Below are positions 54,724-63,676 of a stretch of 64,000 bases of DNA, piece by piece. The DNA is from Janthinobacterium agaricidamnosum NBRC 102515 = DSM 9628. Its GTDB lineage: Bacteria > Pseudomonadota > Gammaproteobacteria > Burkholderiales > Burkholderiaceae_D. Within the stretch, counting starts at the first letter, position 1. Each line of letters opens with the position of its first letter. The stretch is taken from NCBI RefSeq assembly GCF_000723165.1, contig NZ_HG322949.1, positions 255,220-319,219 of the forward strand. Direction: 5' to 3'. A program made the translations under genes and the position numbers. The notes below the pieces were generated by a model. It had not been told where the DNA came from and did not search any database. It saw only the letters and a list, made by a program, of their open reading frames with translations.

Positions 54724-55524
54724 GTGAACAATTTGAACACATTGAGCCTGACGCGCCTGCAACGCGCCAAATATGCCTTGCCCAGTTTTGTCACGCTGCT
54801 GTCGATCGCCTGCGGTTTCGCCAGTATCGTCATTTCGGTCGACAATGCCTTGCTCGGTTATGCGGATGAATACCGGCTGGCCGCCGGCTTGCTGGTGCTG
54901 GCCGGCGTGTTCGATGCGCTCGATGGGTATGTGGCGCGCCTGACCGGCACCAGTTCCGATTTCGGCATGCAGCTCGATTCGCTGGCTGACGTGGTCAATT
55001 TTGGCTGCGCGCCGGCGGTCTTGCTTTATTGCTATGGGTTTGTGCAAATGGGCTTGCATGATCCCTTGTTGCTGCGCTTGGGTGGCATGGCCAGTTTCTT
55101 TTTTGTCGCTTGCAGCGCCATGCGCCTGGCGCGCTTCAACGTCAATGTCGGCCGCACCGATCCGCGTTATTTCGTCGGCATGCCGACCACCGCCGGCACC
55201 GCTTGCGTGGCGGCGGTGGTGGTGGCTTGGCCGGCGCCGCTGGCTTCCTTCCTGCACGGTTATTTACTGCTGGCCTTGTTGGTTGGCATCGGCAGCCTGA
55301 TGGTGTCGAACTTGCGTTTCCCCAGCTCCAAGCAAAAGAAAAGCGTCGCCGCCTTGCTGGTGCTGCTGGTCGCGATCGGCTTGCTGGCGTGGCTGAAAAC
55401 CAGTTTTTTTGCGCTGTTCTTCGCCGTCTACGTGACACTGACCTTGCTGTTGAACCTGGCCTGGCATTTTGGCTGGCGCGGGATCGCGCCGCCGCTGGTG
55501 TATGACGACGAAGAAAAGATTTAA
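54724..55524 (+). CDS. pssA: CDP-diacylglycerol--serine O-phosphatidyltransferase
   Basis: Makes phosphatidylserine from CDP-diacylglycerol and serine. The CDP-alcohol phosphotransferase motif D-G-x2-A-R-x8-G-x3-D-x3-D is complete in DALDGYVARLTGTSSDFGMQLDSLAD. About eight membrane spans are expected over 266 residues. No in-frame ATG precedes the conserved ALPSFVTLLSIACGFASI region; GTG 54724 is my choice, TTG 54691 an alternative, and neither has a clear ribosome binding site. Type II PssA of this kind is a membrane protein, unlike E. coli PssA. Gene order here gives no partner Psd. Confidence 0.92.
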   Translation: MNNLNTLSLTRLQRAKYALPSFVTLLSIACGFASIVISVDNALLGYADEYRLAAGLLVLAGVFDALDGYVARLTGTSSDFGMQLDSLADVVNFGCAPAVLLYCYGFVQMGLHDPLLLRLGGMASFFFVACSAMRLARFNVNVGRTDPRYFVGMPTTAGTACVAAVVVAWPAPLASFLHGYLLLALLVGIGSLMVSNLRFPSSKQKKSVAALLVLLVAIGLLAWLKTSFFALFFAVYVTLTLLLNLAWHFGWRGIAPPLVYDDEEKI

Positions 55525-55543
55525 AGCGTCTCAGCTTTGACGC

Positions 55544-56470
55544 TTACGCCACTTCGTGGCCGCTGGCTGCGCACAGGATGGCAAACCAGTCGTCGCGGCT
55601 CAGCGTGAACTGGGTCGCGGCCACGGCGTCGGCCACTGCCTCGATGCGGCTGGTGCCTGTCAGCGGCAGTGGACGGCTAGGCAATTGCATGATCCACGCA
55701 AACACCACGCTGGCGAAGGTATGCTGGCCGCGGTCGGCAATTTCCTGGATCACCGCGCGCAGCTTGTCGACCTTGGCGTCGCCAGCCTTGAACAGGTTGC
55801 CGCCCGCCAGCGGCGACCAGATCATCGGCGCCACGCCCAGGTCTTGCAAGCCGTCGAAGGTTTCGTCGAACATCGGCGCCACGTACAGCGGCGAAAATTC
55901 CACTTGATTGGTGGCCAGCGGGAAGCGGCGGTTCAGGCTTTCGAACTGGTGGCGGCTGAAATTCGACACGCCGAAATGCAGCACCTTGCCGGCGTCGCGC
56001 AACTGGGTGAAGGCGCCGGCGATTTCATCGAAATTCATCAGCGGATCCGGACGGTGGATCAGCAGCAAGTCGAGTTGTTCGGTTTGCAATTCACGCAGCG
56101 AATTCTCGGCCGACGCGATGATATGCGCCGCGGAGGTGTCGTAATGTTTGATGGTATGTTCCGGACGTTGCGGCGACAGCAGCTTGATGCCGCATTTGCT
56201 GACCAGCTGCATTTTTTGACGCAAGCCCGGCTGCGCGGCCAGCGCTTCGCCAAACAGCGCTTCAGCCTGGTAACCGCCATAGATGTCGGCATGGTCGAAG
56301 GTGGTCACGCCGAGGGCGATGCATTGTTCGATAAAGGTGATGCGTTGTTGTACCGACATATTCCAGTCGCCGATACGCCACATGCCGGCGACGATGCGCG
56401 ACAGTTCGGGACCGTTGTTGCTGGTTTTGCTACGTGGGGAAGTCAGGCCGGCTGGAGAAACGAAGGACAT
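55544..56470 (-). CDS. Aldo/keto reductase, YdhF-like
   Basis: A 308-residue NADPH-dependent oxidoreductase of the AKR superfamily. The catalytic tetrad is visible as D and Y in TTFDHADIYGGY, K in LVSKCGIK and H in LLLIHRPDPL; SNFSRHQFE and GTSRIEAVADAV are cofactor-binding parts. The start at 56470 (MSFVSPAGLTSPRS) replaces a longer frame that begins inside the terminator-rich gap. The pattern GMWRIGDW fits the E. coli YdhF branch. Substrate unknown. Confidence 0.92.
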   Translation of the reverse strand: MSFVSPAGLTSPRSKTSNNGPELSRIVAGMWRIGDWNMSVQQRITFIEQCIALGVTTFDHADIYGGYQAEALFGEALAAQPGLRQKMQLVSKCGIKLLSPQRPEHTIKHYDTSAAHIIASAENSLRELQTEQLDLLLIHRPDPLMNFDEIAGAFTQLRDAGKVLHFGVSNFSRHQFESLNRRFPLATNQVEFSPLYVAPMFDETFDGLQDLGVAPMIWSPLAGGNLFKAGDAKVDKLRAVIQEIADRGQHTFASVVFAWIMQLPSRPLPLTGTSRIEAVADAVAATQFTLSRDDWFAILCAASGHEVA

Positions 56471-56576
56471 GGTGTGTGCTTTCGGAGTGGCGCCGCATAA
56501 ACGGCAGTGGAGTGGAATCGCTTCCACACGATTTTTCTGTGATTATAACGAGAAGCCGCTTGAGCCGCAGCCATAA

Positions 56577-56605
56577 AAAAGCCCGCATGGCGCGGGCTTT
56601 CGTTT
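56577..56605 (-). terminator. Intrinsic terminator after D,D-carboxypeptidase gene
   Basis: AGCCCGC and GCGGGCT around a short loop, with six A residues on the left (a T-run on the minus strand). It lies 16 bases beyond the stop of the minus-strand carboxypeptidase gene. Confidence 0.85.
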
Positions 56606-56620
56606 AATGCAATATGTCGA

Positions 56621-57766
56621 TTATTTCAGCCACAAGCGCATCGAATCCCAGGCACGGCCGAAGATCGTTGCTTGCGGAATAGCTTCCAGCGCCACCACTG
56701 GCAATTCCAGCAGCGGTTTGCCGTCGACCACCATTTTCAGCGTGCCGACGCGGCCGTTTTCAGCCAGTGGCGCGACCAGCGGGTCTTTGCGTTCCAGCAC
56801 CGGTTTCATTTTTGCGGCGACGCCTTTTGGTACGGTGACCATCACGTCATGCGCAAAACCGATCTTGACAGTGCCTTTCGAGCCTTTCCAGATTTCCGGC
56901 GTGGCGATCGCCTGGCCCTTGGAATACAGCTTGACGGTATCGAAGTTCTGGAAACCCCAGTTCAGCAGCTTCTGGCTTTCCTGGGTACGCGCCTGATCGG
57001 ACGTGGTACCCAGCACCACTGCGATCAGGCGGCGTTCGCCGGCGCCGCCTGGACGGCGTGCCGATGCGATCATGCAATAGCCAGCCGCTTCGGTATGTCC
57101 CGTCTTCATGCCGTCGACGGTCGGGTCGAGCCACAGCAAGCGGTTGCGGTTAGGCTGGGTGATCTTGTTGTAGGTGAAGCTTTTGACCGAATCGATTTTA
57201 TAGAATTCCGGATAATCGACGATCACGTGCGACGCCAGCACCGACAGGTCGCGCGCGGTGGAATAGTTTTCCGGGCTAGGCAAACCGTGCGGGTTGGCGA
57301 AGTGGGTGTTTTTCAAGCCCATGCGTTCGGCTTCGCGATTCATCAAGGTCACGAACGTGCCTTCGTCGCCGGCCACGGCTTCGGCCAGCGCGACGGCGGC
57401 GTCGTTACCGGATTGCACCATCAAACCGTACAGCAAGTCGTTGATCTTGACTGGCGTGGCTGGGTCGATAAACATTTTCGAGCTGCTGGCGTCCACTTTC
57501 CACGCGCGGACCGACACATTGACCATTTGGTTGATGTCGATTTTTTTTTCCTTGAGCGCATTGAAGACCACGTAAGCCGTCATGACCTTGGTCAGCGAAG
57601 CCGGTTCGATGCGCGCGTCGGGATCTTGCGAGGCGATCACCTGGCCGCTGCTGGCGTCCAGCAAGGTCCACGATTTGGCTGCGATGGTGGGCGCCGGTAC
57701 GCTTTGCGCAAAGGCGGCGGATAGGAAAAACACACTGGAAGCCAGTGCCGCTAAAAGTTTTTTCAT
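56621..57766 (-). CDS. dacA: D-alanyl-D-alanine carboxypeptidase (PBP5/6 type)
   Basis: A 381-residue periplasmic enzyme trimming the terminal D-Ala of peptidoglycan stem peptides. The start at 57766 (MKKLLAALASSVFFLSAAFAQ) gives the signal peptide; the longer frame is not homologous. The penicillin-binding motifs are complete: S57-x-x-K60 (EPASLTKVM), S119-G-N (VQSGNDAAV) and K221-T-G (GMKTGHTEAAG). A PBP5-type C-terminal beta domain follows, ending in an amphipathic membrane-anchoring helix (IFGRAWDSMRLWLK). Confidence 0.96.
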   Translation of the reverse strand: MKKLLAALASSVFFLSAAFAQSVPAPTIAAKSWTLLDASSGQVIASQDPDARIEPASLTKVMTAYVVFNALKEKKIDINQMVNVSVRAWKVDASSSKMFIDPATPVKINDLLYGLMVQSGNDAAVALAEAVAGDEGTFVTLMNREAERMGLKNTHFANPHGLPSPENYSTARDLSVLASHVIVDYPEFYKIDSVKSFTYNKITQPNRNRLLWLDPTVDGMKTGHTEAAGYCMIASARRPGGAGERRLIAVVLGTTSDQARTQESQKLLNWGFQNFDTVKLYSKGQAIATPEIWKGSKGTVKIGFAHDVMVTVPKGVAAKMKPVLERKDPLVAPLAENGRVGTLKMVVDGKPLLELPVVALEAIPQATIFGRAWDSMRLWLK

Positions 57767-57891
57767 GGGAGCTAAGTCTGCAAAAAAGTGATGAATGCTG
57801 AGGTCCATGCCGCTCTGGCGGCGCCGAAGGCATGGCCGCGTGGAAAAAACAGGCTTAATTATAGCCGCGCAGTCGTTGGGGAGCCCACACT

Positions 57892-58554
57892 TCAGGCATC
57901 GTCGGATACGGGATGAGCGTGCTCGCCATGCCATAACTGGATCACGAAGTTCTTGATATGGCCCAGTTTGCGATGGAAGAAATGGTCGGCGCCGGGGATC
58001 ACGATGACGGGAATGTCTTGCGGGCGGGCCCACTCGAACACGGCTTGCAGCGGAATGGTTTCGTCCAGCTCGCCGTGGATCAGGATGGTATTCGCTGGAA
58101 TCGACGGCATCGCCCATTTGCCGGCCGCGCTGCCGATCAGGGCCAGCCGTTCGGCCGGGTTGCCGGCGGCGATCAGGCGCTGCTGCAATTGCGATTGCAC
58201 GAAGGTGCCGAAGGAAAAGCCCGACAAGGCCAGCGGCAAGCCCGGATATTGCGCCCGCATATGTTCCGCCAATAACTGCATGTCATCGGTTTCGCCGATG
58301 CCGTGATCGTGCACGCCTTCGGAGGCGCCGACGCCGCGGAAGTTGATGCGCGCCACCACATAGCCAAGTGCGACAAACGCCCGCGCCAGGGTTTGCGCGA
58401 CCTTGTTATCCATCGTGCCGCCGTACAACGGGTGCGGATGGGCCACCAGCGCGATACCGCGTGGCGTGTCCGCCGGGAAATCAAGCAAGCCTTCCATGCT
58501 TCCCGCATGGCCCGCCAGGGTGAATTTTTCGGAGTTTTTATTCATGATGCTCAT
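57892..58554 (-). CDS. Alpha/beta hydrolase
   Basis: A 220-residue protein of the alpha/beta hydrolase fold. The nucleophile elbow is GFSFG (catalytic serine), the acid is probably D in HGELDETIPL, and the histidine is in GADHFFHRKL. The N-terminal VAHPHPLYGGTMDNKVAQTLARA is the hallmark of the bacterial YfhR/dienelactone-hydrolase-like group of small hydrolases. No signal peptide. It is alone on the minus strand between dacA and the ferredoxin gene; substrate unknown. Confidence 0.9.
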   Translation of the reverse strand: MSIMNKNSEKFTLAGHAGSMEGLLDFPADTPRGIALVAHPHPLYGGTMDNKVAQTLARAFVALGYVVARINFRGVGASEGVHDHGIGETDDMQLLAEHMRAQYPGLPLALSGFSFGTFVQSQLQQRLIAAGNPAERLALIGSAAGKWAMPSIPANTILIHGELDETIPLQAVFEWARPQDIPVIVIPGADHFFHRKLGHIKNFVIQLWHGEHAHPVSDDA

Positions 58555-58580
58555 GCTGTCGCCGTTTACTTAAATTCGAG

Positions 58581-58898
58581 TTAAATCTTGAGCCGTTCGA
58601 CCACTTTGCCATGCGTTAAATGGCTGTCGACGATTTCATCGATGTCGCTGGTGTCGACATAGGTGTACCAGGTGCCTTCCGGATAGACCACCAGCACCGG
58701 ACCTTGTTCGCAGCGGTCCAGGCAACCGGCCTGGTTGATGCGGATCTTGCCGGGGCCATTCATGCCGAGTTCCTTGACGCGGCGCTTGGCGTGTTTTTGC
58801 GCCACTTCGGCGCCGTGGTCGCCGCAACTGTTGCGGCCGTCTTCACGCTTGTTCATGCAGAAAAAAACGTGGCGTTGGAAAAATGGGGTATCGCTCAT
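58581..58898 (-). CDS. (2Fe-2S) ferredoxin domain protein
   Basis: A 105-residue thioredoxin-like [2Fe-2S] ferredoxin. Four cysteines in FFCMNKREDGRNSCG and NQAGCLDRCEQGPVLVVYPEG match the cluster ligands of this family, related to the NuoE and clostridial thioredoxin-like ferredoxins. It is soluble and cytosolic, and may serve a redox partner elsewhere in the genome. It starts at ATG 58898 with GGAGGAT upstream and lies 36 bases after the VanZ gene. Confidence 0.93.
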   Translation of the reverse strand: MSDTPFFQRHVFFCMNKREDGRNSCGDHGAEVAQKHAKRRVKELGMNGPGKIRINQAGCLDRCEQGPVLVVYPEGTWYTYVDTSDIDEIVDSHLTHGKVVERLKI

Positions 58899-58934
58899 AC
58901 ATCCTCCTGCTATCTGTATCTTAATGATGCGCCA

Positions 58935-60098
58935 TCATACCGTGTCCTCGGCGCGCCGGTTGGGTCCATCCAGCCGATTCAGCTTGTGCGACGGCAGTAA
59001 CAGGAACCATAGCGCAAAAAATGGCCACAGCAACGATAAAAATTGCGCCGCGCCATTGAAGTTCAAGAATTTGCCTTGCACCCAGCCCTGCAAGGTGGCC
59101 ATGAAATACGGGTTGATCGGCGTGGTATTCACGATCACCAGGCTGAGCAGCAGGGCGGCGGTGGCGACCCGCCGCTGCGCCACCGGCGGCGCGAACGCCA
59201 GTCCGCCAAGCATGATCAAGCCGATCAAGAAACCGCCCTGGGCGCCGGGCGTGACCCAGACCAGCGCGTTCTCGGGCGCAAACAGCAGCGCGCTGGCCAT
59301 GGTGCGCACCACCAGCGCGGCGCCGATCAGGCCAACCACCAGCACCGCTTTCGGCGCGCCGCGGCGCAGCATGCACAGCAAGGTCAGTACCGCGCCGGTC
59401 ATGCCGCAGGCGGTGATGATGGTTTCCGACAGCCAGTATTGCTCGACCGTCAGCACCACGTCGGGCCGTAAAAAGGACGCCAGGTCGATATCGGCATCGA
59501 GCAGGCTGGACAACCATTCCGACAAGATCGGCAGCAATTGGCCGAGACCAAAGAGATAGCCTTGCGGATAGATTTGCGCCAGCGGCCACAAGCCGATCAG
59601 CACCAGGCCCTGGCTGCCGTGTTCGGCGAACCAGCTATGGCGCAAATGGTGCAGGTGGCTGTGGTCGAGCAGCTTGCGCACGCTCAGCGCGCCGATGATG
59701 GCGCCGATGCAGCAGCCGACGGAATTGGTATAAAAGTCGAGGTTCGACGAGACCCGGGTCGGCAAATACGATTGCACCGCTTCCATCGAGCCGGACAGCA
59801 AGACGCCGCACAGGCTTGCGATCAGCACCGCCGCCAAGCCTGTGATGCGTGGAAACAGCGTATACACGATCAAGCCGCCCAGCGGGATATAGCCGACCAC
59901 ATTGATGCCGACGTCGAACTTGGTCCAGTAGCGCGGCATCGTGGTGTGTTCGAGGAAGGTCAGCGGCGACAGGCCGTTGCTGTGCCAGCCGGAAAAGGGA
60001 AACCAGCTGGCATAGACGATCAGGAACACATACGCCAGCAGCGAGGCGCGCGCGATCGGCGACGGCCGGCTGCTGACGGTGGGAATGGACTCGGTCAT
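58935..60098 (-). CDS. VanZ-family membrane protein
   Basis: A 387-residue integral membrane protein with about nine hydrophobic spans. The VanZ domain (about 15-125) contains FSGWHSNGLSPLTFLEH, KFDVGINVVGYIPLGGLI and EAVQSYLPTRVSSNLDFYTNSVG, where the conserved D, N and E-Q-P cluster. VanZ confers low-level teicoplanin resistance in enterococci; in proteobacteria its role is unknown. Its start overlaps the lipoprotein gene by four bases, so it is the last gene of the lipid-transport operon. The C-terminal ~200 residues are an additional hydrophobic region. Confidence 0.88.
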   Translation of the reverse strand: MTESIPTVSSRPSPIARASLLAYVFLIVYASWFPFSGWHSNGLSPLTFLEHTTMPRYWTKFDVGINVVGYIPLGGLIVYTLFPRITGLAAVLIASLCGVLLSGSMEAVQSYLPTRVSSNLDFYTNSVGCCIGAIIGALSVRKLLDHSHLHHLRHSWFAEHGSQGLVLIGLWPLAQIYPQGYLFGLGQLLPILSEWLSSLLDADIDLASFLRPDVVLTVEQYWLSETIITACGMTGAVLTLLCMLRRGAPKAVLVVGLIGAALVVRTMASALLFAPENALVWVTPGAQGGFLIGLIMLGGLAFAPPVAQRRVATAALLLSLVIVNTTPINPYFMATLQGWVQGKFLNFNGAAQFLSLLWPFFALWFLLLPSHKLNRLDGPNRRAEDTV

Positions 60099-60712
60099 TC
60101 TTTCGGTATCGGCAATACGGCCAGCCAGGCCAGGATATCGGCCGAGATGGCGTCGGACGCCGTCGCCAGCGCCCTGGCGCCCCCTTGCGCATCGGCGCTG
60201 GCGGCGGCCTGGTTGCGGCTGAAGGTTTTCTGGTCGATCAGGCGATGGCCGCGAAACAGCGACGCGCGCAAGGTGACTTGGCCGCTGCTGCGGGTCTGGC
60301 TATCGAAATTCTGCGAAAAATCCTCGACCTCGATGCGTAGCAGCGGAATGCCGGCCGCCGCGTCGGTGGTCGACAGCACCTTGACGCCGGATTGGGCGAC
60401 CCGCGATTTCAGACGCTGGCTCAGCAATTGCAGCGGCGCCGTATTCCAGTGGTTTTGCGCGTATGGCCGCGATTGCTGCGCGTCGGCGTACAGCAGGCGG
60501 TAATACATGCGCTGGCTATCCAGCCACGACGGTCCGCTGGCGTCGGCGATCACCAGCGCCGGCAAGGCTGGCGCTGCTTGATTGCTGGCCGCCACTGGCG
60601 CCGGCGGGCCGAAATCGTACAGCGTCGGCAAGGGACCGCGGCTGACGCAGCCGGCCAGCAGCAAGGCGGCGCCGGCCAGGCTGAATGATTTGAGTTGGGA
60701 AATCATGTTCAC
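60095..60712 (-). CDS. ABC-type transport auxiliary lipoprotein (PqiC/YmbA-like)
   Basis: A 205-residue outer-membrane lipoprotein: signal peptide with lipobox LAGC (LLLAGCVSRGPLPTLYDFGPP). The YDFGPP segment and RMYYRLLYADAQQSRPYAQNHW are typical of the auxiliary lipoprotein family found with MCE transporters. It probably forms the outer-membrane partner receiving or giving lipid to the MCE protein. It starts eight bases after the MCE gene and overlaps the VanZ gene by four bases. Confidence 0.9.
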   Translation of the reverse strand: MNMISQLKSFSLAGAALLLAGCVSRGPLPTLYDFGPPAPVAASNQAAPALPALVIADASGPSWLDSQRMYYRLLYADAQQSRPYAQNHWNTAPLQLLSQRLKSRVAQSGVKVLSTTDAAAGIPLLRIEVEDFSQNFDSQTRSSGQVTLRASLFRGHRLIDQKTFSRNQAAASADAQGGARALATASDAISADILAWLAVLPIPKE

Positions 60713-60720
60713 GGTTATCC

Positions 60721-61680
60721 TTATTTGGTCGGGGCCACAAAACCGGCTTCGCCGGGACCGGGCGGCACAGCGGGCGCGCCGAACAAGATGCTTTGCGGAC
60801 GTTCGTTGAGCGAATTCATCGTGCCTTTCAGCGCCCGCATCGACGAACGCGCTTCCATGCTCAAGTCGATAATTTGCGGCAGGACTTCCAGTTGCACGCC
60901 ATTGGCCACCGTTTCGACCGAACCTCCGACCCGGTCGACGGTGGCGCCCAGCTTGTCGATCGCGCCGCCCGGTGCTTGCAGCTTGCTGCCTAGCGTATCC
61001 CAGTTGTTGGCCAGCTTGCTGACGTCATTGGCGGCCGCATTCATCGACGTCAGGCTCTGCCGGGTCTGGTCGACCAGACCCGGTAATTTGGACAGCGTCG
61101 GCTCCAGTTGTTGCGGAATCGCCGAGAAGGCCTTGGCGGCCTTGCTGATATCCTGGAACGCGCCGAGCATTGCGGCCTGGTTTTCCGGGCTGAGCAGGCT
61201 GTTGGCCTTGCTGGTCAATTGCTCGGCCTGGTCGAGCAGTTTCTTGCCGCGTTTTTCCAGCTGATCCAGCAAGCCCGGCCGCAATGGTATGCGGGCTGGA
61301 TTGGCGACGCTGGTGGTCAGCAGCCTGGAACCGGTCAATTCATCGTCAAGTTGAATATAGGCAATCCCGGTCACGCCCTGATAGCCGAGCATCGCATAGG
61401 TGGTCTGGGTGATCGGCGCGTCCGGATCGACGCTGAGGTGCACCAGGATCTGGCCGGTCACCCTGGTGTCGAAATCGATGGCATCGACCTTGCCCACTTC
61501 CAGGCCGCGGTAGCGCACCGACGCCTGCGGGTTCAAGCCCGGCACCGATTGCGTCGTCGCCAGCAGGTAAGGCACGCGCTCGACCCGGTCGCGGTTGAAC
61601 CAGACGCCGAATAATACCGCCGCCGCCAGCAGTGCGATGGTGAAAAATCCCGTCATCAGGGCATGTGATCTGTTTTCCAT
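60721..61680 (-). CDS. MCE-domain lipid-binding protein (MlaD-like)
   Basis: A 319-residue periplasmic protein anchored by an N-terminal helix (TGFFTIALLAAAVLFGVWF). The MCE domain (about 40-120) shows VPGLNPQASVRYRGLEVGKVDAI and GVTGIAYIQLDD, followed by a long helical region that forms the central channel in related hexamers. It belongs to the single-MCE, MlaD-type class but with the longer C-terminus seen in systems with an auxiliary lipoprotein. Its ATG overlaps the ATPase stop by one base (TAATG). Confidence 0.93.
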   Translation of the reverse strand: MENRSHALMTGFFTIALLAAAVLFGVWFNRDRVERVPYLLATTQSVPGLNPQASVRYRGLEVGKVDAIDFDTRVTGQILVHLSVDPDAPITQTTYAMLGYQGVTGIAYIQLDDELTGSRLLTTSVANPARIPLRPGLLDQLEKRGKKLLDQAEQLTSKANSLLSPENQAAMLGAFQDISKAAKAFSAIPQQLEPTLSKLPGLVDQTRQSLTSMNAAANDVSKLANNWDTLGSKLQAPGGAIDKLGATVDRVGGSVETVANGVQLEVLPQIIDLSMEARSSMRALKGTMNSLNERPQSILFGAPAVPPGPGEAGFVAPTK

Positions 61681-62540
61681 TACTTCTCCGATTTCTGATC
61701 CAGCACCGCCAGCGCGCGCAAGCCGCGGTCGCCAAGGAAGAATTGCTTGATGAACGGATGCTCGACCTTGATCACCTCGCGTGTCGGGCCGATCGCGATC
61801 ACATGTTTTTCGGCCAGCACCGCGATCCGCGTCGAGAGCGCGAACAGGGTGTCCAGGTCATGCGTCACCATCACCACCGTCAAGCCCAGTTCGCGGTGCA
61901 GCGACTGGATCAGCGCCACAAAACTTTCCGACAGATCCGGGTCCAGCCCGGCGGTCGGTTCATCCAGGAACAGCAGCTTCGGTTCCAGCGCCAGCGCGCG
62001 CGCCAGCGCCACCCGCTTGATCATGCCGCCGGACAGGTCGGACGGCATTTTGGTCGCATGTTCCGGCCCCAATCCGACCATATTCATTTTTAATAATACC
62101 GCGTCGCGTATCAAGTCTTCCGGCAGCGCGTGCAATTCGCGCATCGGCTGGGCCACGTTGTCGAACACCGTCAGCGCCGAATACAGCGCGCCTTGCTGGA
62201 ACAGCATGCCCCAGTGATTGCGCAATTGCTGCAAATGTGCCGAGTCGGCCTGACTGATATCTTCGCCGAATACCCGTACGCAGCCGCGCGCCGGCCGTTC
62301 CAGTCCCAGCATCTGGCGCAGCAGCACCGTCTTGCCGGTCCCGGAACCGCCGACGATGGACATGATTTCGCCCCGTTCGATGGCCAGGTTCAAGTCCTGG
62401 TGCACCACGGTGCGGCCGAACTTGGTCCACAGATTGGTAATTTCCACCACGGGCGCGTTGCCGTTCAAGTTGAATTCGCTTTCCCGGCCGCAAGAGCCAG
62501 CGGCTGCCGTATCGAGGTCGTCGTTTATCGCATCGCTCAT
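61680..62540 (-). CDS. ABC transporter ATP-binding protein, MlaF-like
   Basis: The 286-residue ATPase of an MCE-type lipid transporter. Walker A GGSGTGKTVLL, signature LSGGMIKRVALARAL, Walker B KLLFLDEPTAGLDP and the switch histidine in VMVTHDLD are all present. The start at 62540 (MSDAINDDLDT) overlaps the permease stop by four bases; it has an extra ~40-residue N-terminal extension before the NBD core, compared with MlaF. GMLFQQGALYSALTVFDNVA is characteristic of the MCE-ATPase subfamily. Confidence 0.93.
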   Translation of the reverse strand: MSDAINDDLDTAAAGSCGRESEFNLNGNAPVVEITNLWTKFGRTVVHQDLNLAIERGEIMSIVGGSGTGKTVLLRQMLGLERPARGCVRVFGEDISQADSAHLQQLRNHWGMLFQQGALYSALTVFDNVAQPMRELHALPEDLIRDAVLLKMNMVGLGPEHATKMPSDLSGGMIKRVALARALALEPKLLFLDEPTAGLDPDLSESFVALIQSLHRELGLTVVMVTHDLDTLFALSTRIAVLAEKHVIAIGPTREVIKVEHPFIKQFFLGDRGLRALAVLDQKSEK

Positions 62541-63676
62541 CGATACCCCACGCCGTTGAAGATGATCGCAAACACCGCGTCGGCCAGAATCACCACCGTG
62601 ATCGCGGTGACTACCGCGGTGGTGGTGCCGCGTCCCAGGCTTTCGGTATTGGCCTTGATGCGCAAGCCGAAGTGGCACGACACCAGTGCGATCAGCATGC
62701 CGAATACCGCGCCCTTGCCTAGGCCGATCAGATAGTTCGCGAGCGGCACCGCGTCCGGCAGTTTCTGGATGAAATAACGGGCCGACAAGTTCAATTCGAT
62801 CTTGGCCGCCACCATGCCGCCGATCAGCGCCGCGGTATCGGTCCAGATCACCAGCAGCGGCATCGAAATCGCCAGCGCCACGACTTTCGGCATGATCAGG
62901 CGGAAACCGTGCGAAATGCCCATCACCAGCATCGCATCGAGTTCCTCCGTGACGCGCATCACGCCCAGTTGCGCGGTGATCGACGAGCCGGAACGCCCGG
63001 CCACCAGGATCGCGGCCAGCAGCGGCCCCAGTTCGCGGATCACGCTCATGCCGAGCAGGTTGACCAGGTAAATGTCGCCGCCAAAGGCGCGCAGTTGCTG
63101 CGCCGATAGATAAGACAGCACCACCCCGATCAGGAACCCGACCAGCGCGGTGATGCCCAGCGCCTGGAATCCGGCGTGGAATACATTGGCGGAAATTTCA
63201 CGCCATGGGCCGCGCATCGGCCGCCGGATAAAGCGGCCGATATCTTGCGTCACTTGGCCGATCAGCGCGATGAAGGCTCTTAAATGTTCGAAGAAGGACA
63301 GGATCGCAAAACCCAGCACCATCACCGAGGTCAGCCGCTGGCCCCGGCTGCGCGGGATTTCCAGCGGACCAACTTGTTCCAGGCGTTTGAAAAATTCTTC
63401 CTGTTCCGGCGCCAGCGTCAAATTGGCCGGCCGTGCCTTGCCCCAGGCATTCCAGAACAACTGGGCGCCGATATGGTCCATGCTGTCAATCGGCGTCAAA
63501 TCCCAGGACACGTTTTTATCGCCCTGCAACGGCGCCAACTGGGCGCTGATGGTTTTGATTGCGTGGCCCTGCGCCAGCGCGTGGACTTGCCAGGTGCCGC
63601 TGGCAATAACGGCGCCTTTCCCGGCTTGGCCTGGGGCGAGGGTGATACTAAGGATGGGCTCTTGAGCAATCGGCAT
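62537..63676 (-). CDS. MlaE-family ABC permease with N-terminal STAS-like domain
   Basis: A 379-residue permease, first gene of the operon. Residues 1-110 form a soluble STAS-like domain (GTWQVHALAQG, VSWDLTPIDSMDHIGAQLFW), fused ahead of the MlaE/YrbE permease domain (about 150-375) with the GFLIGVVLSYLSAQQL and GRSGSSITAQLGVMRVTEELDAL region typical of the family, given in segments. In E. coli the STAS protein MlaB is separate, so this is a natural fusion also seen in other genera. The operon likely moves phospholipids between membranes. Confidence 0.93.
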   Translation of the reverse strand: MPIAQEPILSITLAPGQAGKGAVIASGTWQVHALAQGHAIKTISAQLAPLQGDKNVSWDLTPIDSMDHIGAQLFWNAWGKARPANLTLAPEQEEFFKRLEQVGPLEIPRSRGQRLTSVMVLGFAILSFFEHLRAFIALIGQVTQDIGRFIRRPMRGPWREISANVFHAGFQALGITALVGFLIGVVLSYLSAQQLRAFGGDIYLVNLLGMSVIRELGPLLAAILVAGRSGSSITAQLGVMRVTEELDAMLVMGISHGFRLIMPKVVALAISMPLLVIWTDTAALIGGMVAAKIELNLSARYFIQKLPDAVPLANYLIGLGKGAVFGMLIALVSCHFGLRIKANTESLGRGTTTAVVTAITVVILADAVFAIIFNGVGYR